Shown here: positions 1 through 8,644 of the stretch, in pieces
Numbering within the stretch: position 1 is the first letter of the stretch
How the letters are laid out: every line of letters begins with the position of its first letter
Assembly (NCBI GenBank): GCA_963840445.1
Contig: CAWIZC010000015.1
Location: 116,658-180,657 of the forward strand
Direction: 5' to 3'
From: AWTP1-13 sp963840445
GTDB taxonomy: Bacteria > Pseudomonadota > Alphaproteobacteria > Rhizobiales > Hyphomicrobiaceae
DNA length: 64,000 nucleotides
Position numbers and translations under genes: made by a program
Notes under the pieces: generated by a model
What the model was told of the DNA's origin: nothing
The model's database searches: none
Seen by the model: only the letters and a program-made list of their open reading frames with translations

Positions 1-246
1 GGCCAGGTGCCGCTCGAGGCGCTGCTGGCCGATCCGCCCGACCTGCTGGTGCTGTCCAGCGCCCCCGGCGAATATCGCACGGCGCTGGCCGACAATCTGC
101 GCCACCCAGCCATTGCCATCCTGCGCCGCCAGCATGCCTCGATCGAGCTGCCGTGGCGGCACTGGCTGTGCGGGACACCGCACATCATGGACGCGATGGA
201 GAAGCTGGCGGCGGCGCGCACCGGCATGCAGGTGCGCGCGCGATGA
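1..246 (+). CDS. ABC transporter periplasmic binding protein, C-terminal fragment
   Basis: This is the last 81 codons of a gene that begins left of the window. The fragment (…LLADPPDLLVL…, then …RRQHASIELPWRHWLCGTPH) resembles the end of a FecB/BtuF-type substrate-binding protein, where a late helix closes the second lobe. The call rests mainly on its position: its TGA overlaps the ATG of a FecCD-type permease (ATGA), and an ATPase follows. That is the normal binding protein-permease-ATPase order of iron-chelate, heme or cobalamin importers. The ligand cannot be told from this fragment, and any upstream riboswitch or TonB-receptor gene lies outside the window. Confidence 0.7.
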   Translation, partial: GQVPLEALLADPPDLLVLSSAPGEYRTALADNLRHPAIAILRRQHASIELPWRHWLCGTPHIMDAMEKLAAARTGMQVRAR

Positions 247-1235
247 AGCCGGCGGGAGCGACCAGGGAGCCCAACGCGATCATACTGCTCGGTGTGCTCG
301 CGGCCGCGACAGCGTTGGCGTTCGTGCTGTCGCTGGCGATCGGTCCCGTCGGGCTTGGACGCGGTCTGCCGGGCGAGGCTGGCGCTCTGATCTTCCGCGA
401 GATCCGCCTGCCGCGCGCCGTGCTGGGTGCGCTGGTCGGTGCCTCGCTTGGGCTGGCGGGTGCGGCGCTGCAAGGCTATCTGCGCAATCCGCTGGCGGAG
501 CCGAGCCTGGTCGGCGTGTCGGGCGGTGCGGCGCTCGGGGCCGTGCTGACCATTCATCTCGGGTTGAGTGCGGCCTTTGCGCTAACGTTGCCACTCGGGG
601 CACTGCTCGGCGCGGCGCTGGCGATGCTGGCGGTGGTGGCGCTGGCCGGCAACCACGGCGGGCCGGTGACGCTGATCCTGGCCGGCCTTGCCGTGTCGAG
701 CATCACGACCGCGCTCGTCTCGCTGGCCCTCAACGTGTCGCAGAACCCGTTTGCGACGGTCGAGATGGTGTTCTGGCTGATGGGCTCGCTAGCCGACCGC
801 AGTCTGCCGCAGGTGTGGCTCGCGGCGCCCTTCATGCTGGCGGGCATCGCCTTGCTGCTGCTGCTCGGACGCGCGCTCGATGCGCTGACGCTGGGCGAGG
901 ACGCCGCGCGCAGTATCGGCATCGACATTGGCCGCACCCGCACCATGGTGGTGGCCGGTACGGCGCTGAGCGTCGGCGCGGCGACGGCGGTGACCGGTAT
1001 CATCGGCTTCGTCGGCCTGATCGTGCCGCACGCGTTGCGGCCCTTCACCGGGCACCGGCCGGGCCTGCTGCTGCCGGCCAGCATGCTGGGCGGGGCGATC
1101 ATGCTGCTGCTCGCGGATGTGGCGCTGCGGCTGGTGCAGCCGTGGGTGGACCTCAGGATCGGCGTGCTGACGGCTCTGCTCGGTGCGCCGTTCTTCGTGT
1201 GGCTGGTGCTGAAGACGCGCTCGGAGCTGGTGTGA
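243..1235 (+). CDS. FecCD-family ABC transporter permease (iron chelate/heme/cobalamin)
   Basis: This 330-residue polytopic inner-membrane protein has the usual length of FecCD/BtuC permeases. The family motifs seen are RLPRAVLGALVGASLGLAGA near residues 50-70, NPLAEPSLVGVSGGAALGAV soon after, and FVGLIVPH near residue 260. I chose the ATG at 243 because it overlaps the stop of the binding-protein gene, although the frame is open further upstream. It would form the translocation channel with the ATPase encoded at 1398-2171. The stop codon lies at the border of a repeated spacer element (1236-1397). The transported ligand is not resolved. Confidence 0.9.
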   Translation: MKPAGATREPNAIILLGVLAAATALAFVLSLAIGPVGLGRGLPGEAGALIFREIRLPRAVLGALVGASLGLAGAALQGYLRNPLAEPSLVGVSGGAALGAVLTIHLGLSAAFALTLPLGALLGAALAMLAVVALAGNHGGPVTLILAGLAVSSITTALVSLALNVSQNPFATVEMVFWLMGSLADRSLPQVWLAAPFMLAGIALLLLLGRALDALTLGEDAARSIGIDIGRTRTMVVAGTALSVGAATAVTGIIGFVGLIVPHALRPFTGHRPGLLLPASMLGGAIMLLLADVALRLVQPWVDLRIGVLTALLGAPFFVWLVLKTRSELV

Positions 1236-1397
1236 TGATGGAGAAATTCGCCGCAGGTCGCGGCTTGGTTGTGAGCGAATTTCTCGATCTGAATTGCACC
1301 AGAAAAGTTGTCGTTCTAGTGTCCCTTATGTTTGCGAAGTTCGCTCCGGAACCTGGCATCGGGCACTGGCGAACTTCGCAATCGGGACACTAGCGCC
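1236..1397. repeat. Intergenic structured repeat, copy 1
   Basis: The whole spacer between the permease stop and the ATPase start is a diverged copy of the spacer at 33740-33908, in reverse orientation on the plus strand but the same orientation relative to the flanking genes. It contains an 11-bp inverted repeat (GAGAAATTCGC 1241-1251 with 1275-1285). It also contains a larger nested one: CTAGTGTCCC 1316-1325 with GGGACACTAG 1384-1393, enclosing GCGAAGTTCGC 1334-1344 with 1369-1379. The right end stops four bases before the ATG. It could be a non-autonomous mobile element or a transcribed regulatory structure. Confidence 0.8.
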
Positions 1398-2171
1398 ATG
1401 AGGCTGGAGGCACGCGGGCTCGCTGTCAACCTGAAGAGCAGGTCGGTGTTGAGCGGTCTCGACTTCTCCGCGCAGCCGGCCGAGGTGACCGCCATCATCG
1501 GCCCCAACGGTGCCGGCAAGTCGACCCTGCTGCGTGCCCTTGCCGGCCTGCTCGCGCCGGCCGCCGGCACGGTGCTGGCCGACACGCGTCGGCTCGGCGA
1601 CTGGGACAAGCGGGCGCTGGCGCGCGTGCTGGCCTACCTCCCGCAGGAGCGCATCGTGCACTGGGCGCTCACCGCGCGCGCCGTCGTTGCGCTGGGTCGT
1701 CTGCCGCATCAGCCGGCCGGCGCGGGCGAGAGCGAAGCCGATGCGCGGGCTATCGCGGCCGCGCTCGCGGCCATGGACGTGACGCGTCTTGCAACGCGTC
1801 CGGTGGTCGAGATGTCGGGCGGCGAGCGGGCGCGCGTGCTGGTGGCGCGGGCGCTCGCGCAGGAGCCATCCGTCCTGCTCGCCGATGAGCCGGCGGCGGG
1901 CCTCGATCCGGCGCATCAGCTGGCGCTGTTCGAGCACTTCGCCAAGCTCGCGACTCTGGGCCGAACGGTCGTCATTGCCCTGCACGATCTGTCGCTCGCC
2001 GCGCGCTTCTGTCACAGGATCGTGCTGATGGATGGTGGTCGCGTGGTGGCGGCCGGCGCGCCGCGAGATGTGCTGACGGTTGAGCATCTTGCCGCCGTCT
2101 ATCGCATCGAAGCGCGCTACGCTGAGCTCGACGGCGTGCCGATTGTCTTGCCCCGCAAGCTGCTGCCATGA
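1398..2171 (+). CDS. ABC transporter ATP-binding protein (FecE/BtuD/HmuV type)
   Basis: This 257-residue cytoplasmic ATPase energises the importer encoded just upstream. Walker A is GPNGAGKST (about residues 35-43), the signature is MSGGERARVLVARAL, Walker B is VLLADEPAAGLDP, and the switch histidine lies in IALHDLS. I chose ATG 1398 because the frame upstream of it runs through the repeat at 1236-1397 and encodes nothing family-like. The length and the PQERIVHWALTARAVVALGR stretch after Walker A fit the FecE/BtuD subfamily. The 162-base gap to the permease is unusual for such an operon and consists entirely of the repeat element. Confidence 0.9.
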   Translation: MRLEARGLAVNLKSRSVLSGLDFSAQPAEVTAIIGPNGAGKSTLLRALAGLLAPAAGTVLADTRRLGDWDKRALARVLAYLPQERIVHWALTARAVVALGRLPHQPAGAGESEADARAIAAALAAMDVTRLATRPVVEMSGGERARVLVARALAQEPSVLLADEPAAGLDPAHQLALFEHFAKLATLGRTVVIALHDLSLAARFCHRIVLMDGGRVVAAGAPRDVLTVEHLAAVYRIEARYAELDGVPIVLPRKLLP

Positions 2172-2252
2172 TGTGGGCCTAGCACTGCCGAGGGGGCCGC
2201 GGCGGCTCGGTCCCGGCCTGTGCATTCCAGCTGGGGGCATCATCGCTTGACC

Positions 2253-3305
2253 ATGTTCCGGCGGCAGCAACGCCTCAATCTGGCGCTAGAGGGCGGCGGC
2301 GCGCACGGCGCGTTCACCTGGGGCGTGCTCGACCGCCTGCTTGAGGACGAGACTCTCGACCTCGCCTGGATGAGCGCAACGAGCGCCGGCGCCGTCAATG
2401 CCGTGGCCGTCGCTGCCGGCCTCGCTGAATCGGGCCGCGCCGGCGCGCGCGCCAAGCTCCGCGCGGTTTGGGAGGCGGTGGCCAAGGCTGGCCTGCCCGA
2501 CCTGGTGCGCCTCAATCCGCTGCTGGCCGGCATCAGCCGCTCCAACGCATTCGCGCAGGTGGCGACGTTGTTCTCACCCTACGACTTCAATCCGCTCGGC
2601 TTCGATCCGTTCCGCAAGCTGCTCGAGGCGCACATCGATTTCGCGCTGCTGCGCGGCACGCGCGGGCCGGAGCTGCTGATCGCTGCGACTGATGTCACCA
2701 CGGGTCGGCCGCGCTTGTTCCGGCGCCGCGAGATTACGGTCGAGTCGGTGCTGGCCTCGGCCTGCCTGCCGACCATCCATCACGCCGTGACCATCGACGG
2801 GCAGGCCTATTGGGACGGGGGCTTCTCCGCCAACCCTGACCTGCTCACCGTGGCGCGCGAGAGCCCGGTCGCCGATACGCTGATCGTCAAGCTCAACGCG
2901 CTGGAGAGCAAGGGCGTGCCGACCAGCGCGCGCGACATCACGGCTCGCATCAATCAGCTGACCTTCGGCCAGCCCATGCTGCGCGATATCGAGGTGATCG
3001 AGACCGTGCGTTCGCTCGCCTCCCGCTGGTCGCGCTTCAGCAACGCGGCGGACACGCGTTTGGCGCGTCATCGCTTCCATCTGATCGACGCGGGGCGCTT
3101 CACGAGCGCTCTGGCCCCCGACAGCAAGGGCAAGCCCGATATCGAACTTTTGACCTACCTGCATGGCGCTGGCCGCAGCGAGACCGAGAAATGGCTGGAA
3201 CGCAGCCGCCGCAGCATCGGCCGGCGCGCCAGCGTCGACCTGCGCAAGCATTTCCTGTCGGGCCGGCCGGCTCCGGCACTGCTTCCGCCAGAGGCGGCAG
3301 CTTGA
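2253..3305 (+). CDS. Patatin-like phospholipase family protein
   Basis: This 350-residue protein carries the patatin hydrolase layout: an oxyanion loop ALEGGGAHGAFTWGVL near residues 11-26, the nucleophile Ser in SATSAGAVNAVA, and the catalytic Asp in YWDGGFSANPDL around residue 190. The nucleophile elbow reads ATSAG rather than the textbook GxSxG, a variation also known in bacterial patatins. There is no signal peptide, so a cytoplasmic or membrane-associated lipid acyl hydrolase is likely. The ATG at 2253 starts directly before the domain. It lies 81 bases after the ABC ATPase gene but seems functionally unrelated. Its substrate is unknown. Confidence 0.85.
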   Translation: MFRRQQRLNLALEGGGAHGAFTWGVLDRLLEDETLDLAWMSATSAGAVNAVAVAAGLAESGRAGARAKLRAVWEAVAKAGLPDLVRLNPLLAGISRSNAFAQVATLFSPYDFNPLGFDPFRKLLEAHIDFALLRGTRGPELLIAATDVTTGRPRLFRRREITVESVLASACLPTIHHAVTIDGQAYWDGGFSANPDLLTVARESPVADTLIVKLNALESKGVPTSARDITARINQLTFGQPMLRDIEVIETVRSLASRWSRFSNAADTRLARHRFHLIDAGRFTSALAPDSKGKPDIELLTYLHGAGRSETEKWLERSRRSIGRRASVDLRKHFLSGRPAPALLPPEAAA

Positions 3306-3542
3306 GCAGGATCGCCGCCTAACTGGCGTATCGCGTTCTTTTCTCGGGGAATTTCGTGAGGTCGGGCTTCGGCCGACGAACCGTTGCCTCCATAATTTTG
3401 CAAGCTTTGGCCCGTGCGACAATCTGCGACCGGTTGTTCATCGCCGCCCCGGGCGCGAAGCGCTGCGTGCGGAGTAAAGACTATGGTAAGGACCGGCGAG
3501 TGATGTATTGCCGGCGCATTAATTGTTCGGGGGCAAGCGATA

Positions 3543-4835
3543 GTGAACGAACAGGTTTCCGGCCTGCGCACGGCCTTTGGTCCTGCACGCAGCGAGGCGG
3601 CCGTCCTCTTGGCGATGCTGGCAGCTACGGCGATTCTGTCGCAGTTCTTCCGCTCCTCCAATTCGGTCATCGGTCCCGAGCTCATTCGCGACCTGTCGCT
3701 GTCGTCGGAGGCCCTGGGCTTTGCCAATGGCAGCTTCTTCGCGGCCTTGCTTCTGGCTCAGGTCCCGGTCGGCATCGCCTTCGATCGCGTCGGCCCCCGC
3801 ATCACGGTGGCCATCCTGTCGGTGCTGATGACGGCAGGCGCACTGCTGCACGCCACCGCCCAGACGGGCGCCGGGCTTGCGCTCGCCCGCTTCGTCGTGG
3901 GCCTTGGCTGTGCGGGCAGTTTCATGTCCGGCGTGGTGCTGATATCGCGCTGGTTTCCGCGCCCGTCGTGGGCCACCGTGCTGAGCTGGTTGTTCGCGCT
4001 GAGCCAGGTCGGGCTGCTGCTGGCCGGACTGCCGCTGGCGATTGCCGCCGAGACGGTAGGTTGGCGCGTCACGTTCATCGGCATGGCCATGGTTGCCGCG
4101 CTGGTCGGGGTGCTGTTCCTGCTCATCGTGCGTGATAGACCGCCGGGATCTGCCCCTGCTGCCACGCCGATCGAGCGGGTTGGGGCCTTGCGGGGATTGC
4201 GTCTCGTCCTGGCGACGCCGGGGTTGCTGCCGGTGCTGGCGCTGTTTGCGGTCGCCTACGCTGCGTTTGCCACCGTGCTGGTGTTGTGGGCGGGCCCCTA
4301 TCTGCACGACGTATACGATCTCGGCCCGATCCAGCGCGGCTACGTGCTGCTGGCGATGGCCGTGTGCCAGACGGTCGGCGGTCTCGTCGTCGGGCCGCTC
4401 GATCGCATCTTCAACACCCGCAAGTGGGTGGTGGTGGGCACCGCGTCGCTGTCGCTGTCAATGCTCACGGTGCTCGCCACGGTGACGATGCCGCTGATCG
4501 GCGCGCTGGCAGCGCTGATGGTGCTCAGCGCCTCGTCAGCTTACGGCAGCGTCCTGCTGGCACACATCCGCAGCCACTTCCCGGATCATCTGGCTGGTCG
4601 CGGCGCCACCACTGGCAACATGGCGCAGTTGGCCGGCGCGGCCCTGCTGCCGATGCTTACGGGGCTCATTCCGCCGCTATTCCCTGCAGCCGACGCGGAA
4701 TACTCGGTGCTCGCCTACCAATGGATCTTTGCCACCCTTGCCACGGCCCTGGCGACTGGGCTGGCGGTCTACCTGACGTCCCGCGACGCCAAGCCCGACG
4801 CGGCCGGCCCCAGCGATCCGCCGACCCCGGACTGA
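3543..4835 (+). CDS. MFS transporter
   Basis: This 430-residue protein has about twelve hydrophobic segments. An MFS-like cytoplasmic loop motif follows TM2 (GIAFDRVGPRITVAIL, corresponding to the GxxxDRxGxR signature), and a charged linker near the middle (…RDRPPGSAPAATP…) separates two six-helix halves. The start is a GTG at 3543; no better ATG is nearby. The C-terminal tail is hydrophilic (…DAAGPSDPPTPD). The gene stands alone on the plus strand with a 237-base spacer before it and 149 bases before the SDR gene, so it may be transcribed separately. The substrate cannot be inferred. Confidence 0.85.
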   Translation: MNEQVSGLRTAFGPARSEAAVLLAMLAATAILSQFFRSSNSVIGPELIRDLSLSSEALGFANGSFFAALLLAQVPVGIAFDRVGPRITVAILSVLMTAGALLHATAQTGAGLALARFVVGLGCAGSFMSGVVLISRWFPRPSWATVLSWLFALSQVGLLLAGLPLAIAAETVGWRVTFIGMAMVAALVGVLFLLIVRDRPPGSAPAATPIERVGALRGLRLVLATPGLLPVLALFAVAYAAFATVLVLWAGPYLHDVYDLGPIQRGYVLLAMAVCQTVGGLVVGPLDRIFNTRKWVVVGTASLSLSMLTVLATVTMPLIGALAALMVLSASSAYGSVLLAHIRSHFPDHLAGRGATTGNMAQLAGAALLPMLTGLIPPLFPAADAEYSVLAYQWIFATLATALATGLAVYLTSRDAKPDAAGPSDPPTPD

Positions 4836-4984
4836 CATCCTCTGCCGCTTCGCACCGTCGTTGCGGCGGGAATGACAGACAAGGTCTGCATCCTATCGGC
4901 TTGACCCCACACGCCCGGCACGTTCAATTGAGACCGAGTGGCGGCATTGGTCGCCAGGCACAAAACCTCCGGGGAGAGAAACGA

Positions 4985-5737
4985 ATGGCCAAGCGAGTCG
5001 AGGGGAAGATTGCGTTCTGCATGGCGGCCGGCGCCGGTATCGGCCGCGCCACGGCCATTGCGTTGGCGCGCGAAGGCGCCAAAGTGATAGCCACCGACCT
5101 CAATGAAGCGCTGCTCGCGGGGCTGAAGGAGGAAGGCATCGCCGAGGTTGCCAAGCTCGACGCGCGCGACACGGCGGCCGTGCAGGCGATGGCCAAGAAG
5201 TACGGGCCGGTCGACGTCTTGTTCAATGCCGCCGGCTTCGTGCATCACGGCACGGTGCTCGACTGCACGGAAGAGGACTGGGATTTCTCCTTCGACCTGA
5301 ACGTCAAGTCGATGCATCGCACGATCCATGCCTTCCTGCCCGGCATGCTGACCAAGGGCAAAGGCTCCATCATCAACATCGCCTCCACCGTCGGGGCCAA
5401 CAAGGCCGCTCCCAATCGCTACGTCTACGCGGCGACCAAGGCAGCCATTGTCGGCCTGTCGCGTTCAGTGGCCATGGACTTCATCGGCAAGGGCATCCGC
5501 TGCAACTGCATCTGCCCCGGCACCATCGAGACGCCGTCGCTTGGCGACCGCATCAAGGCGCTCGGCAAGCAGGTCGGCGGCGAGGAGAAGGCGCGCAAGA
5601 TGTTCATCGACCGCCAGCCGATGGGCCGCCTCGGCCGCGCCGAGGAGATGGCGCATGTGGCCGTCTACCTCGCCTCCGACGAGTCCGACTACATGACCGG
5701 CTCGTGCATCCAGCCCGACGGCGGCTTCACTCTGTGA
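4985..5737 (+). CDS. SDR family oxidoreductase (BDH2/2-keto-3-deoxy-fuconate dehydrogenase-like)
   Basis: This 250-residue short-chain dehydrogenase has a Rossmann start MAAGAGIGRA, an NAAG motif (LFNAAGF), the catalytic Ser in NIASTVG and YAATK as the Tyr-x-x-x-Lys pair. The segment CNCICPGTIETPSL and the ending CIQPDGGFTL resemble BDH2/DHRS6-type and sugar-acid dehydrogenases. ATG 4985 has a good ribosome site (GGGGAGAG). It opens a close cluster with the GNAT, isomerase and dehydrogenase genes (overlap and spacers of 5-13 bases), which suggests oxidation of a hydroxy- or sugar-acid intermediate. The exact substrate is inference only. Confidence 0.85.
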   Translation: MAKRVEGKIAFCMAAGAGIGRATAIALAREGAKVIATDLNEALLAGLKEEGIAEVAKLDARDTAAVQAMAKKYGPVDVLFNAAGFVHHGTVLDCTEEDWDFSFDLNVKSMHRTIHAFLPGMLTKGKGSIINIASTVGANKAAPNRYVYAATKAAIVGLSRSVAMDFIGKGIRCNCICPGTIETPSLGDRIKALGKQVGGEEKARKMFIDRQPMGRLGRAEEMAHVAVYLASDESDYMTGSCIQPDGGFTL

Positions 5738-6228
5738 CGCAGTCCGAGCCACTGCGTGCCGGCGATACCGTCCTTGAGCGGGCCCGCAGCGAGGACGTGC
5801 CGGCGCTGCTTGCGCTACAGCGGTCAGCGTATGCCCGCAACCGCACACTGCTCGGCGTCGAGCCTCTGCCGCTGCTTGCCGACTACGCCGACATCATGCG
5901 CGACATGGAGGTCTGGCTGGCTCGTAAGGAGAAGAACCTGGCCGGTGCATTGATCCTGGAGCCGCGCGAGGGCGATCTGCTGATCTGGAGCATTGCGTCT
6001 GATCCCGCGGTGCAGGGCGGCGGGCTTGGCCGTGCCCTGCTTGCTGCGGCCGAGGAGCGCGCCCGCCGCCTTGGTCGCGTCGTCGTGCGGCTCTACACCG
6101 GCACGGTGCTGACCCACCTCGTCGGCTGGTACGGCCGGCACGGCTATCGGGTGGAGCGCATCGAGACCTTGAGCGACCGCTCGATCACGCACATGATCAA
6201 GCGTTTGGAACCCCATTCGGAGGCGTAA
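5734..6228 (+). CDS. GNAT family N-acetyltransferase
   Basis: This 164-residue protein of the Gcn5-related acetyltransferase fold has an acetyl-CoA binding loop seen in VQGGGLGRALLAAAEERARR, preceded by the beta-strand LLIWSIASDPAV. The start is the GTG at 5734, overlapping the stop of the SDR gene (GTGA), a sign of translational coupling. Its place between the SDR and the isomerase genes implies co-expression with the sugar-acid cluster, but the acceptor substrate is unknown. The C-terminal part (YGRHGYRVERIETL) matches the usual last strands of the fold. Confidence 0.85.
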   Translation: MTQSEPLRAGDTVLERARSEDVPALLALQRSAYARNRTLLGVEPLPLLADYADIMRDMEVWLARKEKNLAGALILEPREGDLLIWSIASDPAVQGGGLGRALLAAAEERARRLGRVVVRLYTGTVLTHLVGWYGRHGYRVERIETLSDRSITHMIKRLEPHSEA

Positions 6229-6233
6229 CGCCC

Positions 6234-7010
6234 ATGCTCCGCTTCTGCGCCAACCTGACGTTCCTGTTCACGGAGTTGCCGTTCCTCGATCGCTTCGAGG
6301 CGGCGGCCAAGGCCGGCTTCAAGGCCATCGAGGCCGGCAACCCTTATGAGGCATCGACCGCCGAGGTCGCGTCCCGTCTCAAGGCGCACAATCTCGCGGC
6401 GGCTCTCTTCAATACGCCGGCGGGCAACGCGGCCGCTGGCGAGCGCGGACGCTCGGCGCTGGCGGGGCGTGAGGCGGATTTCGAGGCCGACCTGGCGCTG
6501 GCACTGAGCTATGCGGAAGCCGCCGGCTGCAAGCTGATCCATGTCATGGCTGGTCTCGTGCATCAGGGCGCGCGCCGCGAGACGTTCGTTGCCAACCTCA
6601 AGAAGGCCGCGCGCACGGCCGCCAAGGCCGGCGTGAACCTGGTGATCGAGCCGATCAATCGGCGCGACATCCCGGGCTATTTCCTGAACAAGCTCGCCGA
6701 TGCCCGCGCTATCATCTACGAGGTGGGCGAGCCCAATCTCGGCCTGCAGTTCGATCTCTACCACCGCCAGGTGGAGGACGGTGACGTGGCCGTCGCGCTC
6801 AAGGAGTACGCGGCCATCACGCGCCACTACCAGATCGCCAATCCGCCCGATCGCGGCGAGCCCGATGCCGGCGATCTCAACTACGCCTGGCTGCTGAAGG
6901 AGATCGACGCCAGCGGCTACACGGGCTACGTCGGTTGCGAGTACCGGCCGCGCCGTGGCACCGTCGAAGGGCTCGGCTGGACCAAGGCCTGCGGCGTCAC
7001 ATTGGGATGA
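6234..7010 (+). CDS. Hydroxypyruvate isomerase / 2-oxo-tetronate isomerase family protein
   Basis: This 258-residue TIM-barrel protein is of the Hyi/OtnI family. Family signatures seen are MLRFCANLTFLFTELPFLDR at the start, VIEPINRRDIPGYF around residue 140 (Glu ligand), LQFDLYHRQ, and GYVGCEYRP near the C-terminus (second metal-ligand Glu). A ribosome site GGAGG sits 10 bases before the ATG. The family interconverts hydroxypyruvate and tartronate semialdehyde, or 2-oxo-tetronates. The DenD-like dehydrogenase 13 bases downstream favours the second role (OtnI) in D-erythronate breakdown. The kinase and decarboxylase of that pathway are not in the window. Confidence 0.85.
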   Translation: MLRFCANLTFLFTELPFLDRFEAAAKAGFKAIEAGNPYEASTAEVASRLKAHNLAAALFNTPAGNAAAGERGRSALAGREADFEADLALALSYAEAAGCKLIHVMAGLVHQGARRETFVANLKKAARTAAKAGVNLVIEPINRRDIPGYFLNKLADARAIIYEVGEPNLGLQFDLYHRQVEDGDVAVALKEYAAITRHYQIANPPDRGEPDAGDLNYAWLLKEIDASGYTGYVGCEYRPRRGTVEGLGWTKACGVTLG

Positions 7011-7023
7011 CAGGGAGACGCGT

Positions 7024-7998
7024 ATGAAGGTTCTCATCTTTGGCGGCGCCGGCATGATCGGCCGCAAGCTCGCGGAGCGGCTGGCGCGCGACGGCGAGCT
7101 GGGCGGCAAGGCCGTCAGCAAGCTCACCCTGTATGACGTGGTGCCCGGCGCCGTGCCGGCCGGCGCGAAGATGCCGGTCGACGTGAAGACGGGCGACCTT
7201 CCCGCGCCTGGCGAGGCGGCCAAGCTGATCGCCGACAAGCCCGATGTGATCTTCCATCTCGCTGCCATCGTGTCCGGCGAGGCCGAGCAGGACTTCGACA
7301 AGGGCTATCGCATCAACATGGACGGCACGCGCTCCGTGTTGGAGGCGGTGCGCGCCACCGGCTATGTGCCGCGCCTGGTGTTCGCCAGCTCGATTGCCGT
7401 GTTCGGTGCGCCGTTCCCGGAGGCGATCGGCGACGAATTCTTCCACCAGCCGCTCACCTCCTACGGCACCCAGAAGGCGATCTGCGAGCTGCTCGTGTCC
7501 GACTACAGCCGTAAGGGCTTCGTCGATGGCATCAGCCTGCGCCTGCCCACCATCTGCGTGCGGCCCGGCAAGCCCAACAAGGCGGCGTCCGGTTTCTTCT
7601 CCAACATCATGCGCGAGCCGCTGGCGGGCGCCGAGGCCGTGCTGCCGGTGTCGGAGAGCGTGATGCACTGGCATGCGTCACCGCGCGCGGCCGTCGAGTT
7701 CATGCGGCATGCGGCGACGCTCGACACTGCCCGGCTGGGTGCGCGGCGGGGCCTGACCATGCCGGGCCTTGCCGTCACGGTCGGCGAGCAGATCGCCGCG
7801 TTGAAGAAGGTGGCGGGCGACAAGGTGGTGGCGCGCATCCGCCGCGAGCCCGATCCGTTCATCGAGAAGATCGTGGCCGGCTGGCCGCGCAAGTTGGCCG
7901 CCAAGCGTGCCGTCGAGCTCGGCTTCCAGCCCGATGCCAGCTTCGAGGACATCATCCGCATCCACATCGAGGACGAGCTGGGCGGGCGCATCGCCTGA
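7024..7998 (+). CDS. denD: D-erythronate dehydrogenase-like NAD-dependent epimerase/dehydratase family protein
   Basis: This 324-residue extended SDR has the NAD-binding motif GGAGMIGRKLAERLARDG at the start, HLAAIVSGEAEQDFDKGYRI, a catalytic-type YGTQK, and RLPTICVRPGKPNKAASGFF, which is characteristic of the DenD subfamily. DenD oxidises D-erythronate to 2-oxo-D-erythronate, which OtnI can isomerise, so its pairing with the preceding isomerase gene makes sense. ATG 7024 is preceded by a short purine stretch (AGGGAGACG). The assignment to DenD rather than another epimerase rests on remembered family patterns plus gene context. Confidence 0.8.
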   Translation: MKVLIFGGAGMIGRKLAERLARDGELGGKAVSKLTLYDVVPGAVPAGAKMPVDVKTGDLPAPGEAAKLIADKPDVIFHLAAIVSGEAEQDFDKGYRINMDGTRSVLEAVRATGYVPRLVFASSIAVFGAPFPEAIGDEFFHQPLTSYGTQKAICELLVSDYSRKGFVDGISLRLPTICVRPGKPNKAASGFFSNIMREPLAGAEAVLPVSESVMHWHASPRAAVEFMRHAATLDTARLGARRGLTMPGLAVTVGEQIAALKKVAGDKVVARIRREPDPFIEKIVAGWPRKLAAKRAVELGFQPDASFEDIIRIHIEDELGGRIA

Positions 7999-8134
7999 GC
8001 CCGGGCAGGGTTGTGCGCCTGCAACGGGCGCGTGGATGCGGCGAGCGGGCTTTTAGCTTTCGTTGCAGAATTGCTGTATGCTGCGCTCGAACAACCGCCA
8101 GGCGGGCACCTGGCCAAGAAGGGGATCATCGAGA

Positions 8135-8458
8135 ATGCTGAAATCTACACGCGCTCTCCTCGTTCCGCTGACGGCTGCGGCCACCGTCGCGCTGCTCGCG
8201 TCCGTTGCCGACGCCCAGCCGCGCCGCGGCATCATCGGCTACGTGAGGGCCAATTCCTTCTACGGCCCCGCGTCCATCACCGGGCCGGTGCGCGTCGGAC
8301 CGAAGGGCCGCATGGAGGTTGGCCTGCCGGGCGGCACTTGGATCGAGTGCCGGCAAAGCTGCAGCAATACCCTGCGGCAGGAGACCGTCGACTTCTGGCA
8401 GCATCGCGACTATCGCAACGGCGCCGACGGCCCGGGCTATTTCCACAGACAATTCTGA
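8135..8458 (+). CDS. Small secreted protein of unknown function
   Basis: This 107-residue protein starts with a typical signal peptide (basic start, hydrophobic core, cleavage after ALLASVADA). The mature part contains a compact conserved-looking block, MEVGLPGGTWIECRQSC…TLRQETVDFWQ, with two cysteines four residues apart. I have seen this GxxLPGGTWxxC…C…TLR…DFW pattern in small exported proteins of Hyphomicrobiales, but no function is known to me. The gene is alone on the plus strand, 136 bases after denD, and is followed by a palindromic repeat. Confidence 0.7.
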   Translation: MLKSTRALLVPLTAAATVALLASVADAQPRRGIIGYVRANSFYGPASITGPVRVGPKGRMEVGLPGGTWIECRQSCSNTLRQETVDFWQHRDYRNGADGPGYFHRQF

Positions 8459-8511
8459 CGGCCGCGCCTTGTGACCGGCACCGATTTCTGAGCCGCGGTA
8501 GCGACCCATAC

Positions 8512-8560
8512 CCGTCATCCCGGAAGCCGAGGCTTCGTGGCCGAGGCTGTCCGGGATCTC
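8512..8560. repeat. Palindromic intergenic repeat (GTCATCCCGGA type)
   Basis: ATCCCGGA at 8517-8524 pairs with TCCGGGAT at 8550-8557, and the inner GAAGCCGAGG…CCGAGGCT part adds secondary structure. This matches the GTCATCCCGG-type palindromes scattered through alphaproteobacterial genomes. It sits between convergent genes (8458 and 8645) and could also act as a bidirectional terminator. A further partial motif (GCCGGGATGG) follows near 8622-8635. Confidence 0.6.
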
Positions 8561-8644
8561 GCACGGTCAGCCAGCTGCGACCTCCGCACTCAGCGCCGCC
8601 GCGCTTCGCGCGCTTCATCGAGGCCGGGATGGCGGCTCACATCA

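Noticed and set aside
1..246. Cobalamin or heme riboswitch controlling the ABC importer
   Set aside because: The 5' end of the operon lies outside the window, so no leader can be examined.
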